Source of the DNA: Ctenosaura bakeri | Taxonomy: Eukaryota; Chordata; Lepidosauria; Squamata; Iguanidae | Length of the DNA stretch: 64,000 nucleotides | Reading direction: 5' to 3' | Assembly: GCA_948474755.1 (NCBI GenBank) | Contig: CAOLHI010003152.1 | Span: 1 to 64,000, forward strand | Shown: positions 1 to 11,778 of the stretch, in pieces | Layout: each line of letters begins with the position of its first letter | How positions within the stretch are numbered: position 1 is the stretch's first letter | Notes under the pieces: model-generated | Seen by the model: only the letters and a program-made list of their open reading frames with translations | Database searches by the model: none | Told to the model about the DNA's origin: nothing | Translations under genes and position numbers: made by a program

Positions 1-289
1 TTTAGTAGCTATTCCAAAAAGAGCAAATGTTACCAGGGTGTCATCTTTGGCTTGGTTCAGGTTCAATACCTACAGGGATTGACTTAGAAGTCACTGAACT
101 GATTCTCAAATGTGTTTCCTCAGTGAATAGTGTTGCCAGAGGAAGCAATTGAAAAAAGTTCAACTCAGAAGAACCCTTTCATGCATATGTCTTAGCCCAG
201 TGATTCTTAATTCATGGTCAAGGAATTCCTGGGCAAATATGGAGCCCTCACAGTGGGTCTGTGAAGCCCTGTTGCTGGACACCATCAGT

Positions 290-655
290 AGCAGCAGCAA
301 CAGGGATGCAGCAGTAGGAGGGGGTTGGGGTGCCAAAACTTTTCCCCACATTTGCAAACAAGGGAGCAATTTGGTCACACGGGCATCTATGTGTTTTCTC
401 TTTTGTCAAGCAGCAGAGGGCATGGGCACCAAGGGACATGACAAGATATGTGTGTACCTTAAGTGCTCCCTCATTTGCAAAGAACAGAGCAATTTTGACA
501 CATGCCCCCCTTGCTGCCATCTCCCTCATGAAAGGGACACAGCAGCAAGTTGGTGAGTGCAGCCAAACTGCTTCCTCATTTGCAAACAAGAGAGCAGTCT
601 CAGCACGCGCACACACACACTGCCATGTCCCTGACAAAGGGACAAAGCAGCAAGT
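290..655. repeat. Degenerate minisatellite, about 107-123 bp period
   Basis: The phrase CTCATTTGCAAA (or CCACATTTGCAAA) followed by A/G-rich sequence and GAGCA recurs near 345, 467 and 572, each time followed by a cacacg/cacatg-type segment and then by a GGGACA..CAGCA motif near 440-455, 533-545 and 640-650. The overlapping open frames on both strands here come from this repetition and have no recognisable domain. Confidence 0.6.
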
Positions 656-667
656 ATGTGCATGAGC

Positions 668-832
668 CAAACGATAACTCTGGAGACCAGGGTTTGAATC
701 TTCCCTCAGCCAGGGAAACACACCAGGTGACCTCAGGCAAGTCACATTCTCTCAGCCTCAAAGGCAAAGGCAACAAATCTTGTCAAAAAAACCCCCCATG
801 ATAGGTTCACCTTAGGGTTGCCATAAGTCAGT
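668..832 (+). mobile_element. Sauria-type tRNA-derived SINE, fragment
   Basis: Contains the B-box-like GGGTTTGAATCTTCC, the body phrase CAGGCAAGTCACATTCTCTC and the tail GGTTGCCATAAGTCAG. The tRNA A-box end is missing or too diverged to see. The tail is of the Bov-B LINE type. Confidence 0.75.
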
Positions 833-887
833 TTTCAAAGGGGAGAGACACAATGGCTAGAAAGAACCTTCTCCTGTCAGTGTTACT

Positions 888-1043
888 TTATTGCTGTGTG
901 CCTTCAAGTCACTTCTGACTTGCGGCAACCCAAAGGTGGCCTTTTTCCCCCAAAACTTGTTCAGGAGACTCTCTCTTCCTCTGAGGCTGGAGAATGTGAC
1001 TTGCCCAAGACCACCCACTATTTGAGTGAATCTAGTTTCCAGA
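888..1043 (-). mobile_element. Sauria-type SINE, 3' part
   Basis: Reads as the complement of the SINE tail and body: GTGTGCCTTCAAGTCACTTC, then GAGGCTGGAGAATGTGACTT and CCCAAGACCACCCA. It is truncated before the tRNA head. Confidence 0.75.
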
Positions 1044-1049
1044 ACCCAT

Positions 1050-1090
1050 AAATAAATGTATGTATGTATGTGTGTGTGTGCGCGCGTATG
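1050..1090. repeat. Simple repeat (TATG)n/(TG)n/(CG)n
   Basis: ATGTATGTATGTATG runs into alternating TG and CG dinucleotides. Confidence 0.85.
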
Positions 1091-2099
1091 TTTGAGTATT
1101 TAAATAAATACTTGAGTATTTAATGTAAATTTACATATTTAAATCTTGAATTAAGTCTTTGGGTTCCCAGCAGCAAATTATATTTACAGGGGACTCTGCT
1201 AAAGAAAAGGTTAAGATCCATTGATCTAGCCCATTCTGAGCTTGCATTAGAAACGTATGTGTTTGTGTGACTTGGGCTTAGTCTTGCCAGTTGCTCCCAC
1301 CTATGATGCTAAATCATGGAATTGACTTGAGGCTGAGAATGCATCTTATATCATTTTCAGCTGTCCTGAGACCACTGTGCAAAATGCAGAGAATGTCAAG
1401 CACTGTTTGCTGAACGAAGCACCTAGAAGTATTCTGTATGAACCAATGCCAAAACGGCTTTGCTCACTGTGCAGTTGGTAAGCTTCTATTTAGCACCCTG
1501 TGCCAATATCTGAAGGATTTATAGCCAAGTCTCTGGTTATGTGACTAAAGAAATTGGGTGGTTCCATTTTTTTTCTTGGCTTACCAGAACATGATAATGT
1601 AATATGTGCAACCTGTATTGAGATGCAGTATCTTGTTATGTCTGGAGTGATAGATTTTGACATGAACAATAAGTATTAAAATCTTTGCTCAGTAATGAAA
1701 CTCACTGCTATGCAGAACCTGTATCGGCAAGCTGGTTTGCAGAGAAAATGAGAGAATGTCATGTGAGTACAGTGGACAACAGATGACTGTTAAATGAGGC
1801 AGCTATTTAGGACTCTGCTTCCTGAGGCATAAGATCCTGCAATATTACTTGAGATGCACAGCTCACACTTGGTTAACAAGGATTCACTATGCCCTCTCTC
1901 AGGGTTTGAGCTTCTGGGGTGACTTTAGTAGCCACCCATTATCTTCTGTTAGTGAGCTGTGAAATCCATAAGATGGTAACAATAACTATATGCATTTTTT
2001 GAAATAGAACAAGTTTACAAGAACAGAAATGCACAGAAATACTGGATTAATAATTTGGCTCTAAGCCAAAAATACTGCGTGGTTGTTCAATGCTCTCAG

Positions 2100-2346
2100 G
2101 GCCCTCACGCATTACCTGCGTGCGGGGTGCCAACAAGCCAGCCCCAGTCCACGTTCCTTCCCCAGCGCAGCCTCAGCCTCCCAGGCTGCGCTGCGAAAGG
2201 AAGGGATGGGGCACTAGCGCGACGGTCAAGCAACCGGCAAGCTGATGCGGGAGGCAGAAGGGCTGCTGTGAGCGACTCGCACAAACGACTGCCGCATGAG
2301 CGCCACTCCCCACTGCTGCGACGAAGGTAAGGTGCCGAAAAGGGCC
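2100..2346. mobile_element. CpG-rich DNA transposon, short copy
   Basis: GC- and CpG-rich block in an AT-rich intron. It shares AAGGAAGG..GGGGC.CTAGCGCGACGG with the larger CpG-rich element at 12611-13156. The ends GGCCCTCACGCA and TGCCGAAAAGGGCC are roughly inverted. No clear target duplication was seen. The open frames on both strands within it are not supported as genes. Confidence 0.5.
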
Positions 2347-2449
2347 TCTGATGCAACCCTCTTGCCCTGGTTACATATACAATGACTCAGCTAGAGTGAC
2401 ATGGGATTACAGCATGCACTGTCATTCCAGGTGCAAACCTCAATGTACA

Positions 2450-4100
2450 TCATAAATATTTTATTAGACCTACAGGTCATGCCCAACCTTTCCTCACATT
2501 TTCCTTCCTTCCTTCTTCTTCTTTCAACAGTCATTTTTAAACATTCCTAAAAGGCCATTTATCAGACCAGTCATGTTCAACTTTTGTCTTTCATTCTTAA
2601 AAGTAAAGATCAAATCTTCAAGTCAGTCCCAGCTGGAAGAAATATTCTTTCTGGTGTATTTATCTATCAAAGATGTGCAGTTTTCCCTTTTCCTGAGAGC
2701 TTTTAACCATACATACACATTGTCATGAGTTTTCCATAATATCTTCTGATCAAACTCTAACATTTGTTCTTTCCACTGAAAGCAGTTGAAAACTGGGTTA
2801 TAACATCACTTGGAACCTCTATCTTTCTTACATAAGCTATCTTGGCTCTCTCCAGTTCTTGCTGTATACTTGTCTCAGTTTGAGTAATCTTGATTTCAGA
2901 GTCTTGAATAATTTCTCACAGGATTCTTATTGCTTCCCCATCCTCTTGAACTTGCACAGATATTTTTCCAGGTATCTGTTGAGTTTTTATAACCTCACCT
3001 GTCCTGTGTTGAAGTTCTCCTGTCATTTACTCTATAAATGGATCAAGCTTGTTCTCAATGAGAACTGTGAATTGCCTGATTTCTGCCAGGAATGTCATTA
3101 AATAGTCAAGACACATTGTCCTCCTCAACTAAATCTTTTCCAATTTGTCATTTTCCAAATTTAGAGCCATATTTATTTTATAAAAAAGAAAAGGCATCAG
3201 TAGAGACAATATCCCTTTTCTCAAATGTTTTTATTTCATAACTGCCAACTGTTCAGTATATTCTCAAACAAGGTAGATAGTACTCCCAAACAAGATAAGG
3301 ACAATTCTTGCATAAACATTCTCAGGACAGTAGAAGCTGGCACAGTACCAGTCAGTAAGCTGACTAACAATATTGCCTTAAACTCCAGTCTTTGTCATTC
3401 CAAACATGATGATCTTTCAGGTAACAACAGTGTCTTGTTCATAAACACAGACACACACACACATCTGGATAAATCATAGTCCAAATATAAAAATTCAATT
3501 AACCAAGCCAAATGTAACAGTTCATTCATTCAGAAAGAAAAGAAAATACTCAGTCCTCTAACAATCAAGATCAAAGTCCACAGGTACAGAGTCAGTTATA
3601 AAACTTGTAGTCATGTCCTTCAAGAGTCCAAATGTAAATCCCAAAGTAAAGACAAAACAAGGGTTGAGTTGTTTAACTTGTTTAACAATCATTCCCATAG
3701 CAGTCAAAAATAGGTATCATCACTCTAAATCCCCTATTCCACCGAAAGGCTCTTAAATATTAGGGCAACAGTTTTGCTGTTGCAATCAAGGACTTCTTGT
3801 CTTCCTTAACCAACAATGTTAATAAGATCAGAATATATACATTCAAGAGGTCCAGACAAAAGTTAACGCGTTTTCCTTATGAGGGGTGGAAATCACTCAC
3901 CGCCCAGCTTTTCCAAAGCACATAGTTTCAGGATCTGCTGCAGCTGCTCCATTCCTGAGCAGATATCCTGCTGGTCCCAATCTCAGCTGCTTAGGATCTT
4001 TGGATTCACCATGTGTCAGAGAGTCCACAAGCTTGACAGGAGAAGCCCTCCTGTCAAGCATGACGCTTCTGAGATCATGATCTAGTGAGCGCTCACCAGA
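2450..4100 (-). other. Possible degenerate LINE 5' region
   Basis: On the plus strand this stretch is pyrimidine-rich and resembles a reversed, decayed retroelement. The complement gives short helix-like peptide fragments rich in E, K and Q but many stops. It could be an old L1 ORF1/5'UTR. This is a weak reading; nothing catalytic is visible. Confidence 0.2.
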
Positions 4101-4930
4101 TCATGTCCTCCATTAACCTAGCTGGAAACTGGAACCAAAGTAAACCGGTCTTGTAGCTATTTCAAACAAATGTCAACAATCTTTTAAAATTCTCTTTAGT
4201 TCATATGACATTTTTGATTTCTCAGTTTAATGACTATCCCTGAAATAATATATGTTATTGTGTTAAGAGACCAAACAAAATGAAGCAAAGTATGGGACAC
4301 TGAAATGCGAGACCTTGGTCTTTTTGTGGGCTGGGGCAAACAGGAATCAGAATAGACATAGGACATGTCCCTAGCTTTTCCATTAGCAGATTTATTTGTG
4401 CTTTGGAATAAGGAAGGTGTGTGGCAGTTTCTGCTTTTTCGTTGTCCATGGGGGAAGGATACTTCAGAATGAAATGCAGTAGAGTATCATTCATATGTAG
4501 TTAGAAGATAACTGTATCCTTCGGCTAGATCATGGGTGTTTATTAGATAAGAATCCAGGATGGAGGTGAATAGCAAACTCCAAGATGCTGGTGCAGAAAG
4601 CATTCCTTTTTCTGGTTCTGATTAAACGTGGAAAAAGGAAGAAAATGGAACGCTCCACATTGCCAGTAAAATTGTAAAATTTGTGTCTTAGCATGAGAAG
4701 TCCAGCAGGCTTCTGTATTTGCCCACAGATCTCTCCTTGAACTTGAACCTGTGCATGTTGACTCAGAAACAAGTCCCAGTGAGTTCATTGGGCCTTCCTT
4801 TGTGGTAAGCATATATAGTATTACAGCTCAAGAATCCAGCACAGCAGATTAAATAACTTTTGCACCTCTTTCAACCTTGTCCAAGTCTTTTGGCTGAGCA
4901 TTTTTTGAAAATAAAGCTCTCAGAGATGCT

Positions 4931-4973
4931 CTGTGTGTGTGTGTGTTTGTGTGTGTGAGAGAGAGAGAGAGAA
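4931..4973. repeat. (TG)n(AG)n microsatellite
   Basis: Uninterrupted TG dinucleotides with one TTTG break pass directly into GA dinucleotides. Confidence 0.9.
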
Positions 4974-5165
4974 TTTTGCATAGTTTGTCCACCCCCTTTC
5001 CTTAAGCAAGTAATTATTAGTGATTTTGCTGTTCTTGTTATTTGTCATGACGTCAGCTTCAGCTCACAGTAACCTTGTAAAAAGTGACTTCCAGGGACCT
5101 AGTCATCAACAGTTTTCCTCAGGTTTTAGAAGCTCGGAGCTGTAGCTTCCTTTATTGAATCAATC

Positions 5166-6004
5166 TACTTTATATACTCATGTGTAAGTCTAAAAATTTA
5201 GTCAAAAATTGATCCAAAAAACCTGCGTTGACTTATTCGCAGGTCACCGTAAGTATTGTACTTTTGTTGTTGTGTGCCTTCAAGTTGTTTCCAACTTATG
5301 GGGGACCCTAAGATGACCGTATCACGGGGTTTTCTGGGGCTAAGAGTGTGTAGCATGCCCAGGGTCACCCAGTGGGTTTCCATGGGCAAGCAGAGAATTG
5401 AATCCTCTAGAGTTGTAGTCTAATGCTCAAACCACAAAACCACGTTGGCTCCTGTCCTTAATTTTTACAAAAAAAGGAACCATCCCCTTCTTTGAATAGA
5501 GTGGTGAAAGGCGAGAGCTTAGTCCATCCTGGGAGAACCTAAAAGCAGCATCAGACCCCTCTGTTCTCTCTGCTGAAGCACCACTTCTGGCATTCTGAAT
5601 GCCTGCATGTGAAAATGGTGTGTCCCCTCATAACAGCGCCAAGAAAGTAGAGAGGGTCAGTGCTTCTTTTAGGTTCTTGTGGGACAGACTGAGCTCTTGC
5701 CTTTTACCACAAAAGGATGGCTCCCTTTTTTTGTTTAAAAGAGTTAATACAGTACCATTATCAAAAAAGGAACCATCTCCTTCTCTGAGTAGAGTGGCCA
5801 AAGGTCTTTTTGAATGCCTGGCCTGGAAAATGGTGGCAGTGGTGGTCAGGGACAGCTGGCCCCCTGAGGTGGTCCTGACACTTTCCCCTCTCCATGGAAT
5901 GATCCTCGATTTATCCACAGGTCATATCAAAATCCATAATTTTGGCCCCCAAACCTGCCCTCAACTTATATATGTAGTTGACTTATATGCAAGTATATAC
6001 AGTA
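5166..6004. mobile_element. Mariner-like DNA transposon with nested SINE
   Basis: The left end reads TACTTTATATACTCATGTG and TAAGTC, and the right end reads GACTTATATGCAAGTATATA then CAGTA, which are inverted copies with a few mismatches. Phrases such as GTTGACTTATTCGCAGGTCA near the left and GATTTATCCACAGGTCA near the right extend the symmetry. The termini sit at TA, as expected for Tc1/mariner. The 151-codon open frame inside (5599-6054) resembles no transposase. A SINE at 5263-5452 is inserted in it. Confidence 0.6.
5263..5452 (-). mobile_element. Sauria-type SINE, nearly complete
   Basis: The complement runs from the Bov-B-like tail (GTTGTGTGCCTTCAAGTTG at the left) through the body (GCCCAGGGTCACCCAGTGGG) to the tRNA-like head near GTAGTCTAATGCTCAAACCA and CCACGTTGGCT on the right. 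It lies inside the mariner-like element, so it is the younger of the two. Confidence 0.8.
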
Positions 6005-7423
6005 TCTATAGGGTGGTGCTCCTCTTTTCTCACTGCCTTCCTTCTCACTTTTAAAGTTGTGGTTTTACAAATTAGCATTCAGAAGAAATCCTTACATATA
6101 ATAACAACAAAAGCAGAGATCAAACGAAACAGATATAGAAAGTTTTAAAAACCAAAGAGGAAACATAAAAACAATAGAAAACATCTATAAAATGTCTGAC
6201 AGATGAAGGGGACTTAAGCATCTCTTCAAAAATAGAACAGTAAAGAGCTTAGTGGAGCTCTGTGGATAGAGGATTCCGCAAGTATTCTTGCACAACAATG
6301 CCTGTCTATAAGAAGAGGGAGCAGAGAATTGTACCTTACATTTCTTTTCCCCCCTTTCCTCCTCCTTGAAGTGTAATTTTTCTGCAAGTTGAGCAAGCTT
6401 TTAAAAAATTGACAACAGAATGAACAAAGTATTGGTTTTTATTATTGTTCCCTCTTTTGAGGAAAGGATGTTCATAGCTCCACCTTGGAACTAATCTTCC
6501 TTGCAGTCAGTTTAACAGGTTAACAAATCATTAGGTCTGCCTTAATGGAAATCCTCTTGTTGTCAAAGCTGGACTTGTTTTGCTCAGGAGGCAAGGTTTT
6601 AGAAAGCCTTTAGGCAGGATTGAATTGCCGCACAGCGCTCTCTGGAGTTCACTGCTCCCTCTGCTGGGACCTTACTGTTCTTGCTCATTTGTCTCAAAAG
6701 TGTTGGGAATATTCTAAGCAGCTCATTTCTTGAATGAAGGAAGACACATATCCCTATTCTTGCATGCCCTTCCAGTTCCTGGAGACTCCAGATGGTGAAG
6801 AACACTTACCTGAGGGAAAGATGCAGTGTCTGTTGGTGTGCCGGCAAGGGGAATTGCTGAGCCCTGCATTTAAAGTTTGACTCTGAAATCTTTCCATGAC
6901 TTTTAACTGTTTTCATACTTTTAATTTTGTAAGGCTGATCATTTCTGATTGAATCCTGGACTGTGGAAGAAGTAATTATTTTGGGCAGTAGTATTCAATT
7001 TCCTGTTCCCTCCCACTCCCATTATTTGAAAAATGAAGAAAGGATGTTACGTTTTTTCCAAAAAGAATGTTAAAGACAAACATGTGGCACATTTTTGCAG
7101 GCTAGAATCTATTTTCCAGAAGTAATTTTGCAAGCTGTACCTCTAAAACAGTGGGCCTGTAGGATTTGAAAACACCATCCTCTGAAGTTCCCTACCTCCT
7201 GCACCCCAGCTTCAGGATTCACTCATTCGAGCCAATGCTTCTTCCTTTCAATATTTTGCAGAACAGACCCCACAAACCTTACTTTTAAGAATGAATATGT
7301 TGATATGCTGAAACCATACATAAATAAGGGTGAGGTGATAATCAGGAACTCAATGACATAATGCAGTCATTCATATAGTGTGGACCCAAGCCATATGGGA
7401 TCCCGTAGGTCATAGCCAGGACA

Positions 7424-8480
7424 TTAAATTGTGTGCAGAACCAACAGCCAGTTGATGTCATTTGATCTTAGTAACCAACCCTGATCAATAGTCTGGCCAC
7501 AGTATTCTGAACCAGCTAATGTTTCTGAACACTTTTCAAACACAGCCCCAGGTAAAATGCAACAGTAATTGAAAAAGACTGTGGCTAAGGCATGAATCAC
7601 TATGACGAGATCACACATCTCAGGGAACAGGCACGGTTGGTCCCCTAGCCTCAGCTTTAGAAGTGCACTCCTGGCCAAAACTTGGGCATCCAGATGTAAG
7701 GCTAAATCCAGGATTAGATCCAAACTATCAACTCAATTCTGTAAGGAGAATATTATCCCTTTCAGTGTCACACCCCTGTTTTAGTCTATTACTGACATCA
7801 GACATTGGTTTAGAAATGGAATAGCTTTCTTGAATTTGGATATAATGGAGAGATGGAATTGAGTGCCATTAACGTAGTAGTAGCAGCATCAAAACACTAG
7901 GCAGCCTTTTCCATTGGTTTGATATGCATGTTAAACAGTTTGTAGGACAAGACAGAAATGTAGGCCAGTGGCTGTGGCATCAAACAGGAGTTCCCCAGAG
8001 CCACATTCTTAACTTGCCCCTCAAAACAACAACAACAACACTGAGATCACCACAAAACAGTGCCTTCAAATTACATCCCAGAGAGGCAGCTCAGAAAGAT
8101 ACCATGATTGGTGTTAATTAAAGCTACCAATAAGTACAGTAAAACTAACAGGGCCACACTCCCATTTTCTGGTTCCAGGGTAGATTGCTCAACAAGCCTT
8201 CCAAAGCAGTTTTCATCCTATAATCAGACTGAAGTGGATCTAGATAAACCATCTCAATCTGGAATCCTTGTAGCCACCACACACTCCAGTATCTCCCCCA
8301 ATAATAGAATATTGGAGACTGCTGTACTGATAATCATCTAATAGAGTAAGGGGGTAGGGTGGGGGATTTTTCAGCAGATACTTCAACATTGCTTTGAACC
8401 ATGTTGGAACCCTACCTTGTTGCAAAGAGGTGTTTATCACCACCATCCCACTCATTTGACCAGTTTTTCCTCCAGGCATT
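7424..8480 (-). mobile_element. Degenerate L2-like LINE reverse transcriptase
   Basis: The minus strand of 7424-7723 encodes LILDLALHLDAQVLARSALL, then a block with LRLGDQ and VIVIHAL, then NYC. This matches the post-catalytic thumb region of L2-type ORF2 (pattern LGVILDPAL..DQV..ARSAF and VIHALVTSRLDYCN). Sequence up to about 8480, for example the complement of AAACTAACAGGGCCACACTC and ATCAGACTGAAGTGGATC, belongs to the same element upstream of that. Many stops and shifts make it a fossil. Confidence 0.65.
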
Positions 8481-8726
8481 TTTATAAGCTGGGGAGGACA
8501 AAGGTCAAATATATGTGGGTCTTACCTCTTCAAGGATAGTGACCATACCTCCTGTCTGTACAGATTCTAAAGCTTTAAAATTGCTGTTTTAAGCTAGGAG
8601 CGTTATGAAAGAGAGGAAAAGAAATAATTTCTAGCCCTCTCCCTGTTTATCTTGCTGAGATGAAGACGCAAACTGCATTCGAACTTGACTTTAGCTTTCT
8701 TCACAAGGGATGCTTAAGTAATATGC

Positions 8727-8875
8727 TATTGTTATGTGCCTTCAAGTCAGCTTTGACTGATCATGACAGTAATTTTCTTGGTGAGATTTATTCAGAAGAG
8801 GCTTGCCATTTCCTTCCTCTAAGGCTTAGAGATTATGGCCTGCCCAAGGTCACTCTGTGGGTTCCCATAGTTGAA
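8727..8875 (-). mobile_element. Sauria-type SINE, tail half of a split copy
   Basis: Complement of the SINE tail and body: TTATGTGCCTTCAAGTCAGC, GAGGCTTGCCATTTCCTTCC, CTGCCCAAGGTCACTCTGTG. It stops at GGGTTCCCATA, where an L2-like 3' end begins. The tRNA half resumes at about 9350. Confidence 0.75.
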
Positions 8876-8889
8876 CCATTCCCTATATG

Positions 8890-9345
8890 ACTCAGGCCCA
8901 GACTGTTTGAAGGACTATATCTTCCCAGATGAGCCTGCCCAAGTTCTAAGATCTGCAGGGGAGTCACTCCTCTCATTCTCACTGCCTTCACAGGTATGGT
9001 TGGTAGGAACATGGGAGAAGGCCTTTTCTGTGGCTGCTCCCACACTTTTGAACTCTCTCCCTAGGGAAGCTAGCATGATTCCTTCTTTGTAGTTCTTTCA
9101 GCAGAATGCTAAAACTTTTCAAGCGAGCCTTTGGAAATAAGAAGAGGGCTTTTTATGGTGCCGTACTGCTTTTAATCTTTCTTTTAAAGTAAGATTTTAA
9201 ATGGTTTTAATTCTGTTATTTAAAACTGTTTTAATTTTATATGCTTTAAGCTCTATATGTCTTTATTGTATTTTCTACCTTTTTGTAAGCCACCCTGCAT
9301 CCCAGCCTGGATGAAGGCCAATGTGTAAGTAAAGTGACGGATGAA
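8890..9345 (+). mobile_element. L2-like LINE 3' end inserted in a SINE
   Basis: The plus-strand frame at 8995-9070 reads EKAFSVAAPTLLNSLPREA, which matches the C-terminal L2-type phrase (AFSV.AP.LWNSLP..LR). It is followed by a T-rich 3'UTR and the ending TTTGTAAGCCACCCTGCATC. It lies exactly between the two halves of a SINE. Confidence 0.65.
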
Positions 9346-9349
9346 TGGC

Positions 9350-9436
9350 CAAGTGGGGATTTGAACCGTGGGCTCCTGGAATCCTATTCCAGCACTCAGA
9401 CCATGTCACTGTGGTAGCTAAACCACACCATGCTTA
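9350..9436 (-). mobile_element. Sauria-type SINE, tRNA-head half of the split copy
   Basis: AAGTGGGGATTTGAACCGTG is the complement of the SINE B-box region, and AGCACTCAGACCATGTCACT then AACCACACCATGCTT covers the A-box side. It completes the copy begun at 8727. Confidence 0.7.
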
Positions 9437-9911
9437 CTTTAAGGTGAATTTAGTAGAAAAAGCCATTTTAGCTGTGAGTCCCGTTTGTGGATGCCTACTT
9501 TAAGTAAGTTCACTTGATTCATCTGGATATTTTAAGTCTGAGTAATATTTAGGCTCTTTCTGAGTGATTTTGTCCAGAAAAGATGTGTATAAAAGATTAG
9601 ATTTTTTTTTAAAAAAACCAATAATCCCGATTTAGAATATTCCTAATTTAGAATAGCACCTTCACAGCCTATGTGCTGTGACAGAATTTTAAAAAAATCT
9701 AGTCTATTGCCATTCTTCAGCTACCTCCAGCAAAGTGCTCCCTCTTGCTCTCACTCTGTTTGTATGTATGCATACACACTGGCAATAAAACTAAGTATTT
9801 AGAAGCATTATTTTGACAAGAGAGGCTTGCAAGTTTGTGGCAGTCATAGTAGTGTCTTGAATGAAGGCTCAGGGGATTGAAGGAACAGGACCTCAGTGCT
9901 GTGCAAATATA

Positions 9912-10753
9912 GTAGGCCCTCCACATTTGCAAGGGATAGGGACAGAGGTCCCTCGGAAATGTCAAAAAATCGTGAATATTGCGCAGCTGGCAGGGACGTG
10001 CAGGGTGGGCAGTAGCCCTTGCCTGCACCTCCTGGGTTGCTGTTGGATGGTCGCCCAACCTGTGATTGCCCATGCTCCACATCTGTGCTGACTGCTACCA
10101 GACCGCAGAGGCAGACCGCAGGGATGTGCAGGCCAGGCGATTGCCCGTTGCCTGCATGCCCCAGGCTGTCGCCAGCGTGGGCACATTGACAGCGGCTGGC
10201 ATGGATGTGCAGGATGGACAGTCGCCTGGCCTACACATCCCTGCAGGCTGCCTCTGGAGCGCTCGTACTAGTGGTGGCCCCGGGCATGCATGTAATGGGC
10301 GATTGCCAATCCTGCATGTTTGTGCCAGCCACTGTCAGTACACTTGCACTGGCGGTGGGCCCAGGGCATGCAGTCAACAGTGTTTGCCCAGCCTGCACGT
10401 CCCTGTGGGCCACGTCTGGAGCGCCAGTGCCGGTGGTAACCCAGGGCATGCAGGCAATGGGCGATTGCCCATCCTGCATGCTCCTGCTGGCTGCTCCCAG
10501 CATTCCCACACTGCTGGCAGCCCTGGGTGTGCAGGCAACAGGCGATTCCCCCGGCTGCACGTCCCTGCTGGCTGCTGCCGGTGTGTCCTGGCAGGCACCC
10601 GGAGAGGGAGTGCAAGGAAGGGATTATCTTTCTCCCTCCCTGCCCCTGGGCAAAAGGCAAGGGAATGGAGGGGGAGAATGGGAGGGAGCCTAGTGGGCAC
10701 TTCGTGAATAATGAGATTCGCAAAAGTGAAATTCGTGAATGTGGAGGGCCTTC
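9912..10753. mobile_element. Pogo/Tigger-like element containing a minisatellite
   Basis: The left end GTAGGCCCTCCACATTTGC follows TA; the right end has GAATGTGGAGGGCC in inverted orientation, preceded by degenerate repeats of TTCGTGAAT and TTCGCAAAAG. A second element with the same ends lies at 46137-46617. No transposase is present; the interior is mostly the 81-bp tandem array. Confidence 0.6.
10119..10605. repeat. 81-bp minisatellite, about six units
   Basis: The anchor GGGCATGCAGGCAATGGGCG and variants recur near 10119, 10200, 10282, 10363, 10444 and 10525, at steps of about 81 bp. Each unit ends with CTGCACGTCCCTG/CTGGCT-type sequence. Because 81 is divisible by three, frames stay open across the array on both strands. 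These open frames encode 27-residue degenerate repeats and are not supported as genes. Confidence 0.85.
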
Positions 10754-11559
10754 TGTGCTTGTCCTTTTGATTTGGTTTACTGGGCATAATGAATACAGGT
10801 TACTGCAATTGATCTTTCTTGGAACCAGAGGGGAGTTATTGGAGTTTTTATTTGAGAATATACACAACTCTGCTAACTACATGCAGCTATTACATGCATA
10901 AAGAATGCACTGTGCCAAGAGAACTAATTTTGTAACTTAAGGAACTATGTGCCTGTCAAATGGAACACAAAGCAATCCTGCCCCCAAAAGGTCTCTCCTG
11001 TCATCTTGTAAAACAAACACAGCCCTATAATCATGTCAGCCTTTAAGCCAGACCTCTCCAGATGAGAACAAGTTGAAGTGCTCTTCATTCCCCACAGCTT
11101 GTCGAATTGCTAAGCAAAAAAGCATCCTCCTGGGATATCATTAAAAATGGGCTATAATTTTCTTTAATAGTAGAGCTTTGTTATACATTTGGGGATTATT
11201 ATAAGGATTTTTGGTGCTGTCTTCCCACATTGCTGCTGTTCTTGTTCATTCTCATGAAGATTGGGCTTTCCACGTGTTTCTGTCTGAGTGTTCTTAAAAT
11301 AGATCAAGTAAAGTAGGAGTAAACAGGATTTGACCTATCTGAGTTCTTTAGCTATCGCAGCAGAGAATGGAAAACCAAGAATTTATCAGCTTTTTTCAAA
11401 CTTAACTTATTTCAGACATTTTTGTGCTACTGTTCAGTTTAAAATATTTCAAATATATTACAAAAGTGTGTGTGTGTTTGTATGTGAGAGATTTGCAGAA
11501 CTGGATAGAACCTAGTAGTGATTTGAAGTTCCCATATTAAATAAAGGTATTTTCATAAG

Positions 11560-11778
11560 TAGTAGTTGTTATATGTGCCTTCAGGTCATTTCCTATTTAA
11601 GGTGATCCTAAGCCAAGCCTATTTTTTTAGCAAGATCTGTTGTGGGGGTTGACTTTCATTCCTCTGAAGCTGAGAGAGTGTAACCTGCTTAAGGTCGTCT
11701 AGTGGCTTTCCATGGTCAAACACAGATGCTAACTCTGGTCCCGAGAGTCAAAGTCCATAGCTTAAACCACTGCATCAT
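11560..11778 (-). mobile_element. Sauria-type SINE, nearly complete
   Basis: Complement of the whole SINE: ATGTGCCTTCAGGTCATTTC at the tail, AGCTGAGAGAGTGTAACCTG in the body and AACCACTGCATCATGC at the tRNA head. Confidence 0.8.

Noticed and set aside
5599..6054. 151-codon open frame as a gene
   Set aside because: Lies within a mariner-like palindromic element and resembles no transposase or other family.
10066..10867. Long overlapping open frames on both strands (up to 213 codons)
   Set aside because: They follow from an 81-bp tandem repeat with a unit length divisible by three, have no domain, and sit inside a transposon.
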